From positions 1-29,947 of the forward strand of contig DATLRV010000005.1 in the NCBI GenBank assembly GCA_035534455.1: a stretch of DNA of 29,947 nt, given 5' to 3'. A program made the translations under genes and the position numbers. The notes below the pieces were generated by a model. It searched no databases. It was not told the origin of the DNA and worked only from the letters and a program-made list of their open reading frames with translations. Positions 14,409 through 22,032 of the stretch are shown here, piece after piece. Position 1 is the stretch's first letter, and every line of letters begins with the position of its first letter. Origin of the DNA: JAJYVT01 sp035534455 (GTDB lineage: Bacteria > Actinomycetota > Acidimicrobiia > Acidimicrobiales > RAAP-2).

Positions 14409-16193
14409 TCAGTCGCTCCTTGTGAGTCCCGCGGGATAGCCGAGGAGGAAGCCCTGCGCCTCGTCGCACCCGAGCCGGGTGAGGTGCCGCAGCTGGGCGT
14501 CCGATTCGACGCCTTCAGCCACGACGTCGAGGCCGAGCGAGTGAGCGAGATGGATCACGGCGTCGACGACCGCCGCCTGACGGTCGACGAGGCCGAGCAA
14601 CGCGACGAAGCTCCGGTCGATCTTCACCACGTCGACCGGAAGGCTCGCGAGCCAGGACAGGGACGAGTACCCGGTGCCGAAGTCGTCGATCGCGATGCGC
14701 ACTCCGAGCGCCCTCACCCGGTCGAGGCCGTCGCGGACGTCGGCCCTGTCGGACATGAGCAGCGTCTCGGTGACCTCGACGGTCAAGGCGTCCGGTGGCA
14801 GCCCGCTCTTCTTGAGCGCCGATTCGACCTCGGTGTGGAACTTGCCGCTTGCCAGCTGGAGCCCCGACACGTTGACGGTGACCCCGACCCCCGGGTCCCC
14901 CTCCTCTCGCCACGCCGCACAGTCCATGCACGCCCGCACCAGCACCCAGCGGCCGATGCTTGTGATCAGCCCCGTCGACTCGGCCAAGGGGATGATGTCG
15001 TCGGGGCCGACGAAACCGAACACCGGGTGCTCCCAACGGACGAGCGCCTCGCGCGCGAGCACTCGACGGGTCCTCACTTTGACCAGGGGTTGGTACACGA
15101 GGCGCAACTGGCCGTCGGGGACTGCGTGGTGCAGCGCTGCCGAGAGCTCCGCGCGGCGCACCTGTTGGTGGTCGATGGAGGGGTCGTAGAGCTCGACGCG
15201 CCCACGCCCGAGCTCCTTGGCTCGGTACATTGCGTGATCCGCACGCCCGAGCAGCGCGTCGGCGGTGTCGTCCCGTCCCGCGGGTGCGACACCGATGCTG
15301 GCGGCGACGACGATCTCTCGGTCTCCCACCATGAAGGGGTCCTCGAAGCGCTCCGCGATCCGTTGTGCGACGGCCACGCTCTCCTCGACGGGGTCGCCGA
15401 GGTCCTCGCACAAGACGACGAACTCGTCCCCGCCGAGACGGGCGATGGTGTCGTTCGGGCGAACTGCGGCCTGCAGCCGCCTCGCCACCCCGAGGAGCAG
15501 CTGGTCGCCAGCGGAGTGACCGGAGGCGTCGTTCACCGCCTTGAAGTAGTCCAGGTCCATGAAGAGCACGGCGGCACCGGTCGGACGCCGCGCCGCGCTC
15601 TCCAGGGCGTGCTCGAGTCGGTCGAGCAAGAGGACCCGGTTCGCCAGCCCGGTCAGCGGGTCGTGCAGCGCCTGGTGCTCGAGACGGGCCCGGTGCTCTT
15701 CGAGTTGCTCCTCGAGGTCGCGGCGCGTCACCTCGAAACGCCGGGCCATCCGCACGAGGCTCGCGCCGAAACCGCGCTGCAGCACCTGCAGGCATCGGTC
15801 GAGCACCTCCTGGTCGGCACCGTGCGCCTTCACCTCCTCGCGCACAACCTCCTCGCAGACGCCGCGCCAGTGGACGTAGAGCTTGGTGACGCTCGCAAGC
15901 GCGATCCGTCCGGCGAGGGGCGCCTCGCCCGTCCAGTCCCACTCCTCGGAGCGGTCACGGGTCACCACTTCGCCGGTGACGAGGTAGTCCGCGACCGCGA
16001 GGGTTCCCGCCCGCGTCGATCGACGGATGTCCGCGGCGACTGTCGCTGCGCGGTCCCGGGTCTCGCTCCCGCCCTGCCACAGGGAGACCAGACGCTCGGA
16101 GATCTCCTCCGAGCGCGCCCGGAGGGCGCGTCCGATCTCGGGCGCGGGTCCGCCCTGCACGGACATGACCCCGCCGTCGTCCCCTGTGGCCAT
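14409..16193 (-). CDS. Bifunctional diguanylate cyclase/phosphodiesterase (GGDEF-EAL)
   Basis: A 594-residue cytoplasmic protein with no membrane helix. Residues 1-160 are helical and of unknown type, perhaps a sensor. The GGDEF domain follows, with HDPLTGLANR (177-186), FMDLDYFKAVND (211-222) and an intact GGDEF (254-258). An RxxD inhibitory site (RPND, 245-248) lies five residues before it, so product feedback is likely. The EAL domain begins near 365 with EAL at 382-384 and later DDFGTGYSSL, KIDRSF and EGVES, all catalytic-site motifs. Both active sites look intact, so it may make and degrade cyclic di-GMP depending on the N-terminal input. A shorter start at 16166 is possible. Confidence 0.93.
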   Translation of the reverse strand: MATGDDGGVMSVQGGPAPEIGRALRARSEEISERLVSLWQGGSETRDRAATVAADIRRSTRAGTLAVADYLVTGEVVTRDRSEEWDWTGEAPLAGRIALASVTKLYVHWRGVCEEVVREEVKAHGADQEVLDRCLQVLQRGFGASLVRMARRFEVTRRDLEEQLEEHRARLEHQALHDPLTGLANRVLLLDRLEHALESAARRPTGAAVLFMDLDYFKAVNDASGHSAGDQLLLGVARRLQAAVRPNDTIARLGGDEFVVLCEDLGDPVEESVAVAQRIAERFEDPFMVGDREIVVAASIGVAPAGRDDTADALLGRADHAMYRAKELGRGRVELYDPSIDHQQVRRAELSAALHHAVPDGQLRLVYQPLVKVRTRRVLAREALVRWEHPVFGFVGPDDIIPLAESTGLITSIGRWVLVRACMDCAAWREEGDPGVGVTVNVSGLQLASGKFHTEVESALKKSGLPPDALTVEVTETLLMSDRADVRDGLDRVRALGVRIAIDDFGTGYSSLSWLASLPVDVVKIDRSFVALLGLVDRQAAVVDAVIHLAHSLGLDVVAEGVESDAQLRHLTRLGCDEAQGFLLGYPAGLTRSD

Positions 16194-16324
16194 CCCCGAC
16201 CACCCCCGTTCAGCTGCCGACCAACCGAGTTCCGCCTCGGGCGGTCCTCCCCGGACCGCACCGCTACTGAAAACTCATCCTAGCGCGTCGTCGGCGTGGG
16301 TTCACCTCCAGTGAAGGACCGCGA

Positions 16325-17056
16325 TCAGCCGGCGCCCGCCCCGCTGGGCTCGCCCCGGTGCTCGCTCCACCACCGGACCGCCGCTTCGAGCTCGCTCCGG
16401 TCGAAGTCCGGCCAGTAGGTCGGCGTCACGTAGAACGGGGCGCCGATCGCCTGCCACAGCAAGAAGTTGGACAGGCGTTGCTCGCCCGACGTGCGCACGA
16501 GGAGGTCGACCGCCGGCATCGCCGGCTCGTAGAGGAACTGCTCGAGAGCCCGCTCGTCGATCTCGAGCCCGTCTCGGTGCGCAGCGAGAAGGCGGCGCGT
16601 GGCGTACACGAGCTCCTCTCTCGAACCGTAGTCGAACGCGAGAGTGAAGTTGAGCCCCGTGTTGTCCTTGGTCAACTCGACCGATTCGTCCATCTCGCGC
16701 AGGATCCGCCGGGGCAGGCGCGACGTTCGGGACACCGGACGTCCGATGCAGCGGATCCGTACGTTGTTCCGGTGCATCTCGAGGCGCCTGCCGAAGATCT
16801 TCTTGTGGAGGCTGAGGATGAAGTCCACCTCGAGCTTGGGGCGCGTCCAGTTCTCGGTGGAGAAGCCGTAGGCCGTGAACCATCGGATCCCGATGTCGTC
16901 TGCCGCCCTGACGACCTCGGCGAGCGTCGCCTCGCCCTGACGGTGGCCCTCGGTGCGCGGAAGGCCCTTGGACTCCGCCCAGCGACCGTTCCCGTCCATG
17001 ATCACCGCCACGTGGCCCGGGACGGCCCGAGTCGCAGCACCGGCGTCGTCGAGCAC
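16325..17056 (-). CDS. uppS: Isoprenyl transferase (undecaprenyl diphosphate synthase family)
   Basis: A 243-residue cytosolic cis-prenyltransferase that extends farnesyl diphosphate (or a shorter allylic start) with isopentenyl diphosphate to make the lipid carrier for cell-wall sugars. Motifs: HVAVIMDGNGRWA with catalytic Asp21, GFSTENWTRP, and RTSGEQRLSNFLLWQ followed by YWPDF. All are canonical. The start is GTG at 17056; an ATG lies only within the conserved motif, so GTG is right. The next minus-strand gene starts 131 bp downstream, so it may be separately expressed. Chain length of the product cannot be read from sequence. Confidence 0.94.
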   Translation of the reverse strand: MLDDAGAATRAVPGHVAVIMDGNGRWAESKGLPRTEGHRQGEATLAEVVRAADDIGIRWFTAYGFSTENWTRPKLEVDFILSLHKKIFGRRLEMHRNNVRIRCIGRPVSRTSRLPRRILREMDESVELTKDNTGLNFTLAFDYGSREELVYATRRLLAAHRDGLEIDERALEQFLYEPAMPAVDLLVRTSGEQRLSNFLLWQAIGAPFYVTPTYWPDFDRSELEAAVRWWSEHRGEPSGAGAG

Positions 17057-17110
17057 GCGGGGATTCTACGAGGGCGGTCGGCGCCGCTCCGTCCGGGGCG
17101 TGGTCGGCCG

Positions 17111-17146
17111 GCGTGCCCGGCGTGCCCGGCGTGCCTGGCGTGCCCG
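17111..17146. repeat. 9-bp tandem repeat, four copies
   Basis: GCGTGCCCG occurs four times in a row (third copy has one change) in the 110-bp gap between uppS and the UspA gene. Non-coding; no clear role. The GC-rich tract could fold and assist termination of the operon that ends at 17167. Confidence 0.8.
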
Positions 17147-17166
17147 GCGGCCGGCGCGATCGCCCG

Positions 17167-17613
17167 TCACACGACGAGGACCGGGCAGGGATGATGGCGT
17201 ACCAACGCCTCGACGGCGTGCCCCACGCCCCGATGGGTGGCGTGCTCCCTCCCGTGCGAACCCACGACGACGAGGTCGAAGCCGTGCTCCTCCGCGTGTG
17301 ACGCGATCGCCTGCGCCGGCTCGTCGGCGAAGACCACCCGGGGCTCCGGAAGGGCTCGCGTGGTCACGCCGAGGAGGTCGCGAAGACCCCGGGACAGGTT
17401 CTCGCGTTCCGCCTCGGCTTCGTTCGCCAACGCCTCCGCCGTCTCCACGTGCGCGGGCGGTCTGACCACGAGGAGGACCCGGACGTCTCCGCCGATGTCG
17501 TCGGCGAGGGCGACGGCGGTCCGCAGCGCGTCGTGCGCCTCGGGAGAGCCGTCGTAGCCCACGAGGATCCGGCGGAACGCGCCGCCGCGCCCGCGGGCGC
17601 CCGTGGCCGTCAT
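17167..17613 (-). CDS. Universal stress protein, UspA family
   Basis: A 148-residue single-domain Usp. It opens FRRILVGYDGSPEAHDAL, then a central VFADEPAQAI and a C-terminal VVVGSHGREHATHRGVGHAVE with HHPCPVLVV. The ATP-binding pattern is G-x2-G-x9-G-(S/T), but here the last position is His, so nucleotide binding may be weakened. Its ATG overlaps the stop of the HyfB-like gene (ATGA), making it the last gene of the membrane-complex operon. Usp proteins often accompany hypoxia or energy-stress operons in actinobacteria, which fits this setting. Confidence 0.9.
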   Translation of the reverse strand: MTATGARGRGGAFRRILVGYDGSPEAHDALRTAVALADDIGGDVRVLLVVRPPAHVETAEALANEAEAERENLSRGLRDLLGVTTRALPEPRVVFADEPAQAIASHAEEHGFDLVVVGSHGREHATHRGVGHAVEALVRHHPCPVLVV

Positions 17614-19676
17614 CGCATCGCCGCGGCGACCGCGAGCGCAATGACCAGCGCCACCAGCATGTACGCAACGTAGGCGTTGAGCGACCCCGACTGCAGCCGC
17701 CGCGCCAGGTCCGACGCCGTTCGGACGGCCTTCCAGGCCGGACGGTAGAGGTAGGCCTCGAAGGGCTCTGCCACGCTCGTGCGGGACTCGAGGTGCGCCG
17801 TACGGGCAACGTCCCCCGAGACGCCGAGCTCCGCGCCCTCGTCGCCGCTGGTCGTGAGCGCCGCGGTCTGCAACTGGCGCGTCCTCTGGGTGGCGAGGAC
17901 GTTGCCGAGCACGTGGCGGAGCGGGTTTGCGAAGCCGAAGGCGGTGTAGGAGGACGCGCCCGCGACGCCCGAGGTCGCCGAGCGCCATGCGGGTACCCGT
18001 CGCACACGCAGGTACCTGCCGCGCGAGAAGAGCGCCGCCATCCCGAGAACCGCCACGCAGGCGACGGGGAGCACGATCCACAGCCACGACGGCGAGAGGA
18101 TCGAGAATCCGTGGTACACGGGTTGGAGCACCCATGGGGATTTGAGCGCCTGCAGCACGCCACCACGCGGCAGGATCGGGGCCAGCCCGAGGGCGAAGAA
18201 CCGGACCTCCCATGGGGTCGCTGCCGCGAGCGCGAGACATCCGAGCCCGAGCGCGGCGAGTCCCGCCCGCCCGAGGGGTCCGGCCTCCCCCGAACCCGTC
18301 GTCGAACGGGCCGGCCGGCCGAGGAAGGTGAGCGCGAGGACCCGCAGGAAGGCGAGTGCGGCAAGTCCCGTCGTGAGCGCGACGAGGGCGCCGGCACCCG
18401 CCAGGCCGAGGCGGAGGGCCAGGCCGCCGAGTCGGAACTGCTGCATGAGCGCCTCGAGGACGAACCACTCCGAGACGAAGCCGATCGTGGGGGGCAGTCC
18501 CGCGAGCGCGAGGGCTCCCGCCCCGAAGGCCGCACCGCTCCACCGCAAACGGCGAGCGACGCCGCGGAGCGCGTCGAGGTCGTCGGTGCCGGCGTCCGCC
18601 TCCACGAAAGCAAGGGAGCAGAACAGGGTGGACTTCGCCACCGCATGCGCGACCATCTGGAGCGACCCGGCGACCAGTCCCACGATCTGCAGGTCTCGCG
18701 ATCCCACGGCGAGACCGGTGAGGGCGACGCCGTAGGCCACGAGGATGATGCCTGCGTGCTCGATGCTCGAGTACGCCACCACCCGGCTGAGGCGCGACTG
18801 CACCCCGGCGAAGAGGATGCCGAGGAAGGCGGTCACGCCGCCGGCGAGGAGGACGGTGACGACGAGCCACACCGGTGGGCGGCCGAGCACGGCGAGGAAC
18901 CGCCAGAGGCCGTACACCCCGACGTTGGCGGCGATTCCCGCCATCGCGGCGCGCGACGGACCGGGTGCCGCGGGGTAGCCGACCGGTATCCAGACCTGGA
19001 ACGGCACGGTGCCGAGCTTGGCCGCGAAGCCGGCCACCACGAGGACCCAAGCGACGGCGTGCAGCGCGCCCGGTCGGACCGCCGACCAGTGGGCGATCGT
19101 GAAGCTGTGCGTCTGGCCCGCCAGGAGGAGGAAGCCCAGGAGAAGGCAGGCCCCGCTGACCTTGCCGATCCCGACCGTCGCCCACGGGGCGCGGGCCGCC
19201 TCCGCGCTCCCACGCTGGGCGGAGGTCAGCAGGTAAAAGGAGACGGTCAGCGCCTCCCACGCGAAGAGGAACACGAAGGCGTCCGCCGCGCACACGACGA
19301 CCGCCACCGACGCGAGGAGCGCGAGGTATCCGGTCGCTGCCGCACGGCGGTGTGCCCTCCCCACCTCCGGCCACGCCCAGGAGGCAGCGCACAACGAAAC
19401 GGCCACGGCGATGCCGAAGAGGACCGTCATGAACAGACCGGCGAGGGCGTCCACCCGCAGCACCCCGCGGCCGACGTCGAAAAGCGGTGCGATGTCGACC
19501 ATCGCCGGCGCCGACAGCGTCGCGTGGACGCCGACGGCGAGCAGGCAACCGCTGCCCGCCGCGCCGAGCAGGTACGGCACGATCCGGGCCACGCGCGAGC
19601 GCGTCCCCAGTCCGAGGTCGACGCCCACTCCGGCGAGCATGCACGCGAGCCCGGCCGCGAGGAGGGCGCCGGTCAC
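17610..19676 (-). CDS. HyfB/HycC-like antiporter-type membrane subunit
   Basis: A 688-residue protein of the NuoL/M/N-Mrp antiporter family (proton-conducting transporter). About 14 membrane helices are followed by a long C-terminal part with a soluble stretch (about 560-665) and a final anchor helix, as in HyfB. Charged residues needed for ion translocation are kept: Glu141 in FAWEALTVSF, Lys220 in GFAAKLGTVPFQVW, and a lysine in HAVAKSTLF. It probably pumps or conducts protons (or sodium) within the complex. The GTG start overlaps the upstream NuoB-like stop (GTGA), and its stop overlaps the UspA start, so translation is coupled throughout. Confidence 0.88.
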   Translation of the reverse strand: MTGALLAAGLACMLAGVGVDLGLGTRSRVARIVPYLLGAAGSGCLLAVGVHATLSAPAMVDIAPLFDVGRGVLRVDALAGLFMTVLFGIAVAVSLCAASWAWPEVGRAHRRAAATGYLALLASVAVVVCAADAFVFLFAWEALTVSFYLLTSAQRGSAEAARAPWATVGIGKVSGACLLLGFLLLAGQTHSFTIAHWSAVRPGALHAVAWVLVVAGFAAKLGTVPFQVWIPVGYPAAPGPSRAAMAGIAANVGVYGLWRFLAVLGRPPVWLVVTVLLAGGVTAFLGILFAGVQSRLSRVVAYSSIEHAGIILVAYGVALTGLAVGSRDLQIVGLVAGSLQMVAHAVAKSTLFCSLAFVEADAGTDDLDALRGVARRLRWSGAAFGAGALALAGLPPTIGFVSEWFVLEALMQQFRLGGLALRLGLAGAGALVALTTGLAALAFLRVLALTFLGRPARSTTGSGEAGPLGRAGLAALGLGCLALAAATPWEVRFFALGLAPILPRGGVLQALKSPWVLQPVYHGFSILSPSWLWIVLPVACVAVLGMAALFSRGRYLRVRRVPAWRSATSGVAGASSYTAFGFANPLRHVLGNVLATQRTRQLQTAALTTSGDEGAELGVSGDVARTAHLESRTSVAEPFEAYLYRPAWKAVRTASDLARRLQSGSLNAYVAYMLVALVIALAVAAAMR

Positions 19677-20503
19677 CGTGGGGTCCCCGGCACGCCCGCG
19701 CCGTCGGGCGCGCCCTCACGCGGTCGCGAGCCCAGAAGCCCCACCGCCGCAACGATGCCATGGAGGACGCCGAAGGGGCTCGGTGGCGACCCCGGGACGA
19801 AGACGTCCACGGGCACCCACCCCGCGACGCCGCCGCGCGCCGCGTACCCCTCCCCGACCATGCCACCGCTCGCGGCGTCCGCCCCGACCGCGATCACCAC
19901 CTTGGGTTCGGGCATGGCGTCGAACGTCTGTCGCAGGGGGTCTCCCATCCCTGCCGATCCGAGGCCGGTGACGAGCAGCAGGTCCGCGTGCTTGGGGCTC
20001 GCGGTGAAGAAGACGCCCAGACGCTGGACGTCGTAGACGGGATTGGTGAGGGCCGCGATCTCCCACTCCTCGCTGCCGTCGGAGCCCGCGTCGACGTGGC
20101 GCACGTGGACCGAGCGTCGTAGCCCGCGAACACGCCGCGCGAGCTGCGCGCGCGCCTCGGCGAGCTCGGCGTCGTCCGGCTCGCCGGAGGGCACCACCAG
20201 TGCGGCCCGCCTGAACGCGGCGGTCTCGAAACCCCGGTCGGCGCGGAACGTCCCGGGCGCGAGATCGACGCACCGCCCGCAGAGGATGCACCGCCCCCGG
20301 TCCAGCTGCACGCGTCCGGGGTGCGGCGCAATGGTGATCGCCCCCGTCGGGCAGGCGCCGGCGGCTGCCCGGGCGGCCGCCGTGTCCCCTACGGACGGCT
20401 CCACCTCCACGTGCCCGAAGAATCCGGGGTCGTACCCGTCCGGGCGACGCGGGTACGGGCTCGTCACGATCCCCTCTCGCAGGCCCCGCGGGATCCACGG
20501 CAT
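19673..20503 (-). CDS. Ferredoxin-domain/NuoB-like fusion lacking the N2 cluster ligands
   Basis: A 276-residue soluble subunit from an ATG overlapping the upstream stop by 1 nt (TGATG). Residues about 40-90 are a ferredoxin domain. Of eight expected cysteines only four remain, Cys51 in ACPTGAI and Cys72/75/78 in CILCGRC, which are exactly the ligands of one [4Fe-4S] cluster; the other cluster's ligands are gone (final position is AP instead of CP). Residues about 130-260 align with NuoB/HycG (SVHVRHVDAGS, NPVYDVQRLG, KHADLLLVTG, IAVGADAASGG, VDVFVPGSPPSP). The four cysteines that hold cluster N2 in HycG are replaced by Asp142, Glu145, Asp209 and Ser239. The fold is intact, so this looks like adaptation, not decay. 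Confidence 0.85.
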   Translation of the reverse strand: MPWIPRGLREGIVTSPYPRRPDGYDPGFFGHVEVEPSVGDTAAARAAAGACPTGAITIAPHPGRVQLDRGRCILCGRCVDLAPGTFRADRGFETAAFRRAALVVPSGEPDDAELAEARAQLARRVRGLRRSVHVRHVDAGSDGSEEWEIAALTNPVYDVQRLGVFFTASPKHADLLLVTGLGSAGMGDPLRQTFDAMPEPKVVIAVGADAASGGMVGEGYAARGGVAGWVPVDVFVPGSPPSPFGVLHGIVAAVGLLGSRPREGAPDGAGVPGTPR

Positions 20504-22032
20504 CAGCCCGCGGCCCCTGCGATCGACAGGCCGAAGCTGGCCTCGATGAACGCGACGTCGGTGAAGATGTCCTTGGGGAACGCCGACCCGTACGCGGCGA
20601 GGTTGTGGAAACTGGCGGACCGCTGGGTCACGTGTGCGAGCCGGCCGTCGCGTGCCTCGACCACGGACAGCAGCTCCCCCTGTGCCGCTTCCGTCCACCC
20701 CACCGCCCGCCCGCTCACGGGAGGGATGGCTGCGCGCCATCCCCCGGTTTCCCCCAACTCCGCCAGCATGTCGACGGCTTGGCGCACGAGATGGAACGAC
20801 CCGTCGAGCTCGTCCATCCTCACCCGCTGGCGCGCGAGGGCGTCGCCGCCTTCCACGCGCCGCGCCACGCGATGTCCGAGTCGCTCGTATGCCCCGTACG
20901 GGCGGCTCATGCGCACGTCCTCCTCTTCGCCTGACGCGCGGCCGATCGGCCCGACGACGGCGAAACGCCGCGCGTCGTCCGAGGAGAGCACCCCCGTCCC
21001 ACGGAGCCGGTCCACGAAGGACGGCGTGTCCATCAGCCTCTGCACGTCCTGGTCGATCCTTCGCTGGAGCTCCCCCACCTCGGACAGGACACCGTGCGGC
21101 GAGAGCCCCGGTGGCCGGCGCACACCGCCGGGCACCACGACGCCGCGCCCGAACCTGCTGCCGCACAACCTGGCACGCAGGCGCTGCACCCGCTCCTTGT
21201 GGTGAGAGAGCACCGCGTAGGCGACCGCCTGCCCCGCCGCCTCGGTGTGGCGGACCATCGTGTCCAGGTGGTTCGCCACCCGCTCGAGCTCGGCGTGGAC
21301 GACGCGTACCAGCTGCGCCGCGACCGGCACGGCGGCCTCGGCCATGCGCTCGACGGCCTGGCTGAACGCCAGCGCATGTGCGACCGACGCGGGTCCTTCT
21401 TCGCGCTCGGCGAGGAGGGCACCGTCGTCGACGTCGAGGCCGACGAAGCGCGCGTCGACGCCACGGTGCTTGTAGAAGATGCGCGTCCGGAGGTGCGGGA
21501 TGTCCTCACCCGAGGTCTCGACGAGGTACTCGACGGACTCGAACACCCCGGAGCGCACCGGGCCGTACGGGATCGTGAAGACCCCTTCTCCGTGGACATG
21601 GGCCGGCGTCGGCGAAGGGTCCGGCGCCAGGGCCGCGGACGGGTCGCCGCCCGCGGCCAGCGGTGGGCGCGCCCCCGGTGGCACGGGGAACACGAGGGGC
21701 TCGGGCCGCTGTCGCCCGACCGGCTCGATGCCGAAGAGGTCATGGATCCTGCGCTCGTACCAGTCCGCCGCGGGGACGTCGGACGTCAGGGTCGCGTACG
21801 CGCCGTCGACCGGTCGATGCTCCTCGAAGGCGAGCTCGCCGTCGTCGGAGGTGATCGCGAAGAGCCCGAGTCCGCCGCCGCCCCCCGCCTGGTCCGGGAT
21901 CGCGACGAGGCCGCAGAACCTCGCCCCGTCACGCACCCGCCTGCGCGCCGCGGCGAAGGGGATGGCCTGCACAGCCGGCCGGTCCCGGTCCCCCTCCCCC
22001 GCAGCCGGATGCGCATCACGACCCGCCGTCAC
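20503..22032 (-). CDS. NuoCD/HycE-like large subunit without NiFe ligands
   Basis: A 509-residue fusion of a NuoC-like N-terminal part (to about 120, with DWYERRIHDLFGIEPVG) and a NuoD/hydrogenase-large-subunit-like part (IPYGPVRSGVFES, RIFYKHRGVD, HAELERVANHLD, VVPGGVRR). In group 4 hydrogenases CxxC motifs near each end bind NiFe. Here the first aligns to Glu212 and Ala215 (AEREEGPASVAH) and the second to Ser503 and Gly506 (GLSIAG). Hydrogenase activity is therefore excluded. This fits the energy-converting hydrogenase-related (Ehr) class and the mycobacterial HycE-like protein. The GTG at 22032 overlaps the HyfF-like stop (GTGA); the longer upstream open frame is inside that gene and is not used. 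Cys290 in RLCGSRFG is not a hydrogenase motif. Confidence 0.85.
   Translation of the reverse strand: MTAGRDAHPAAGEGDRDRPAVQAIPFAAARRRVRDGARFCGLVAIPDQAGGGGGLGLFAITSDDGELAFEEHRPVDGAYATLTSDVPAADWYERRIHDLFGIEPVGRQRPEPLVFPVPPGARPPLAAGGDPSAALAPDPSPTPAHVHGEGVFTIPYGPVRSGVFESVEYLVETSGEDIPHLRTRIFYKHRGVDARFVGLDVDDGALLAEREEGPASVAHALAFSQAVERMAEAAVPVAAQLVRVVHAELERVANHLDTMVRHTEAAGQAVAYAVLSHHKERVQRLRARLCGSRFGRGVVVPGGVRRPPGLSPHGVLSEVGELQRRIDQDVQRLMDTPSFVDRLRGTGVLSSDDARRFAVVGPIGRASGEEEDVRMSRPYGAYERLGHRVARRVEGGDALARQRVRMDELDGSFHLVRQAVDMLAELGETGGWRAAIPPVSGRAVGWTEAAQGELLSVVEARDGRLAHVTQRSASFHNLAAYGSAFPKDIFTDVAFIEASFGLSIAGAAG

Noticed and set aside
16301..16315. TTCAC/GTGAA inverted repeat near the uppS end
   Set aside because: A 5-bp stem with no other terminator feature; likely chance.
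17793..20036. Long plus-strand open frame over the HyfB-like and NuoB-like genes
   Set aside because: Composition is charged low-complexity and it opposes genes with strong family matches.
21163..21192. RLCGSRFG in the large subunit as a possible NiFe motif
   Set aside because: It lacks the second cysteine and lies in the PGGVRR region, not at the L1 site, which aligns to residues 211-215.
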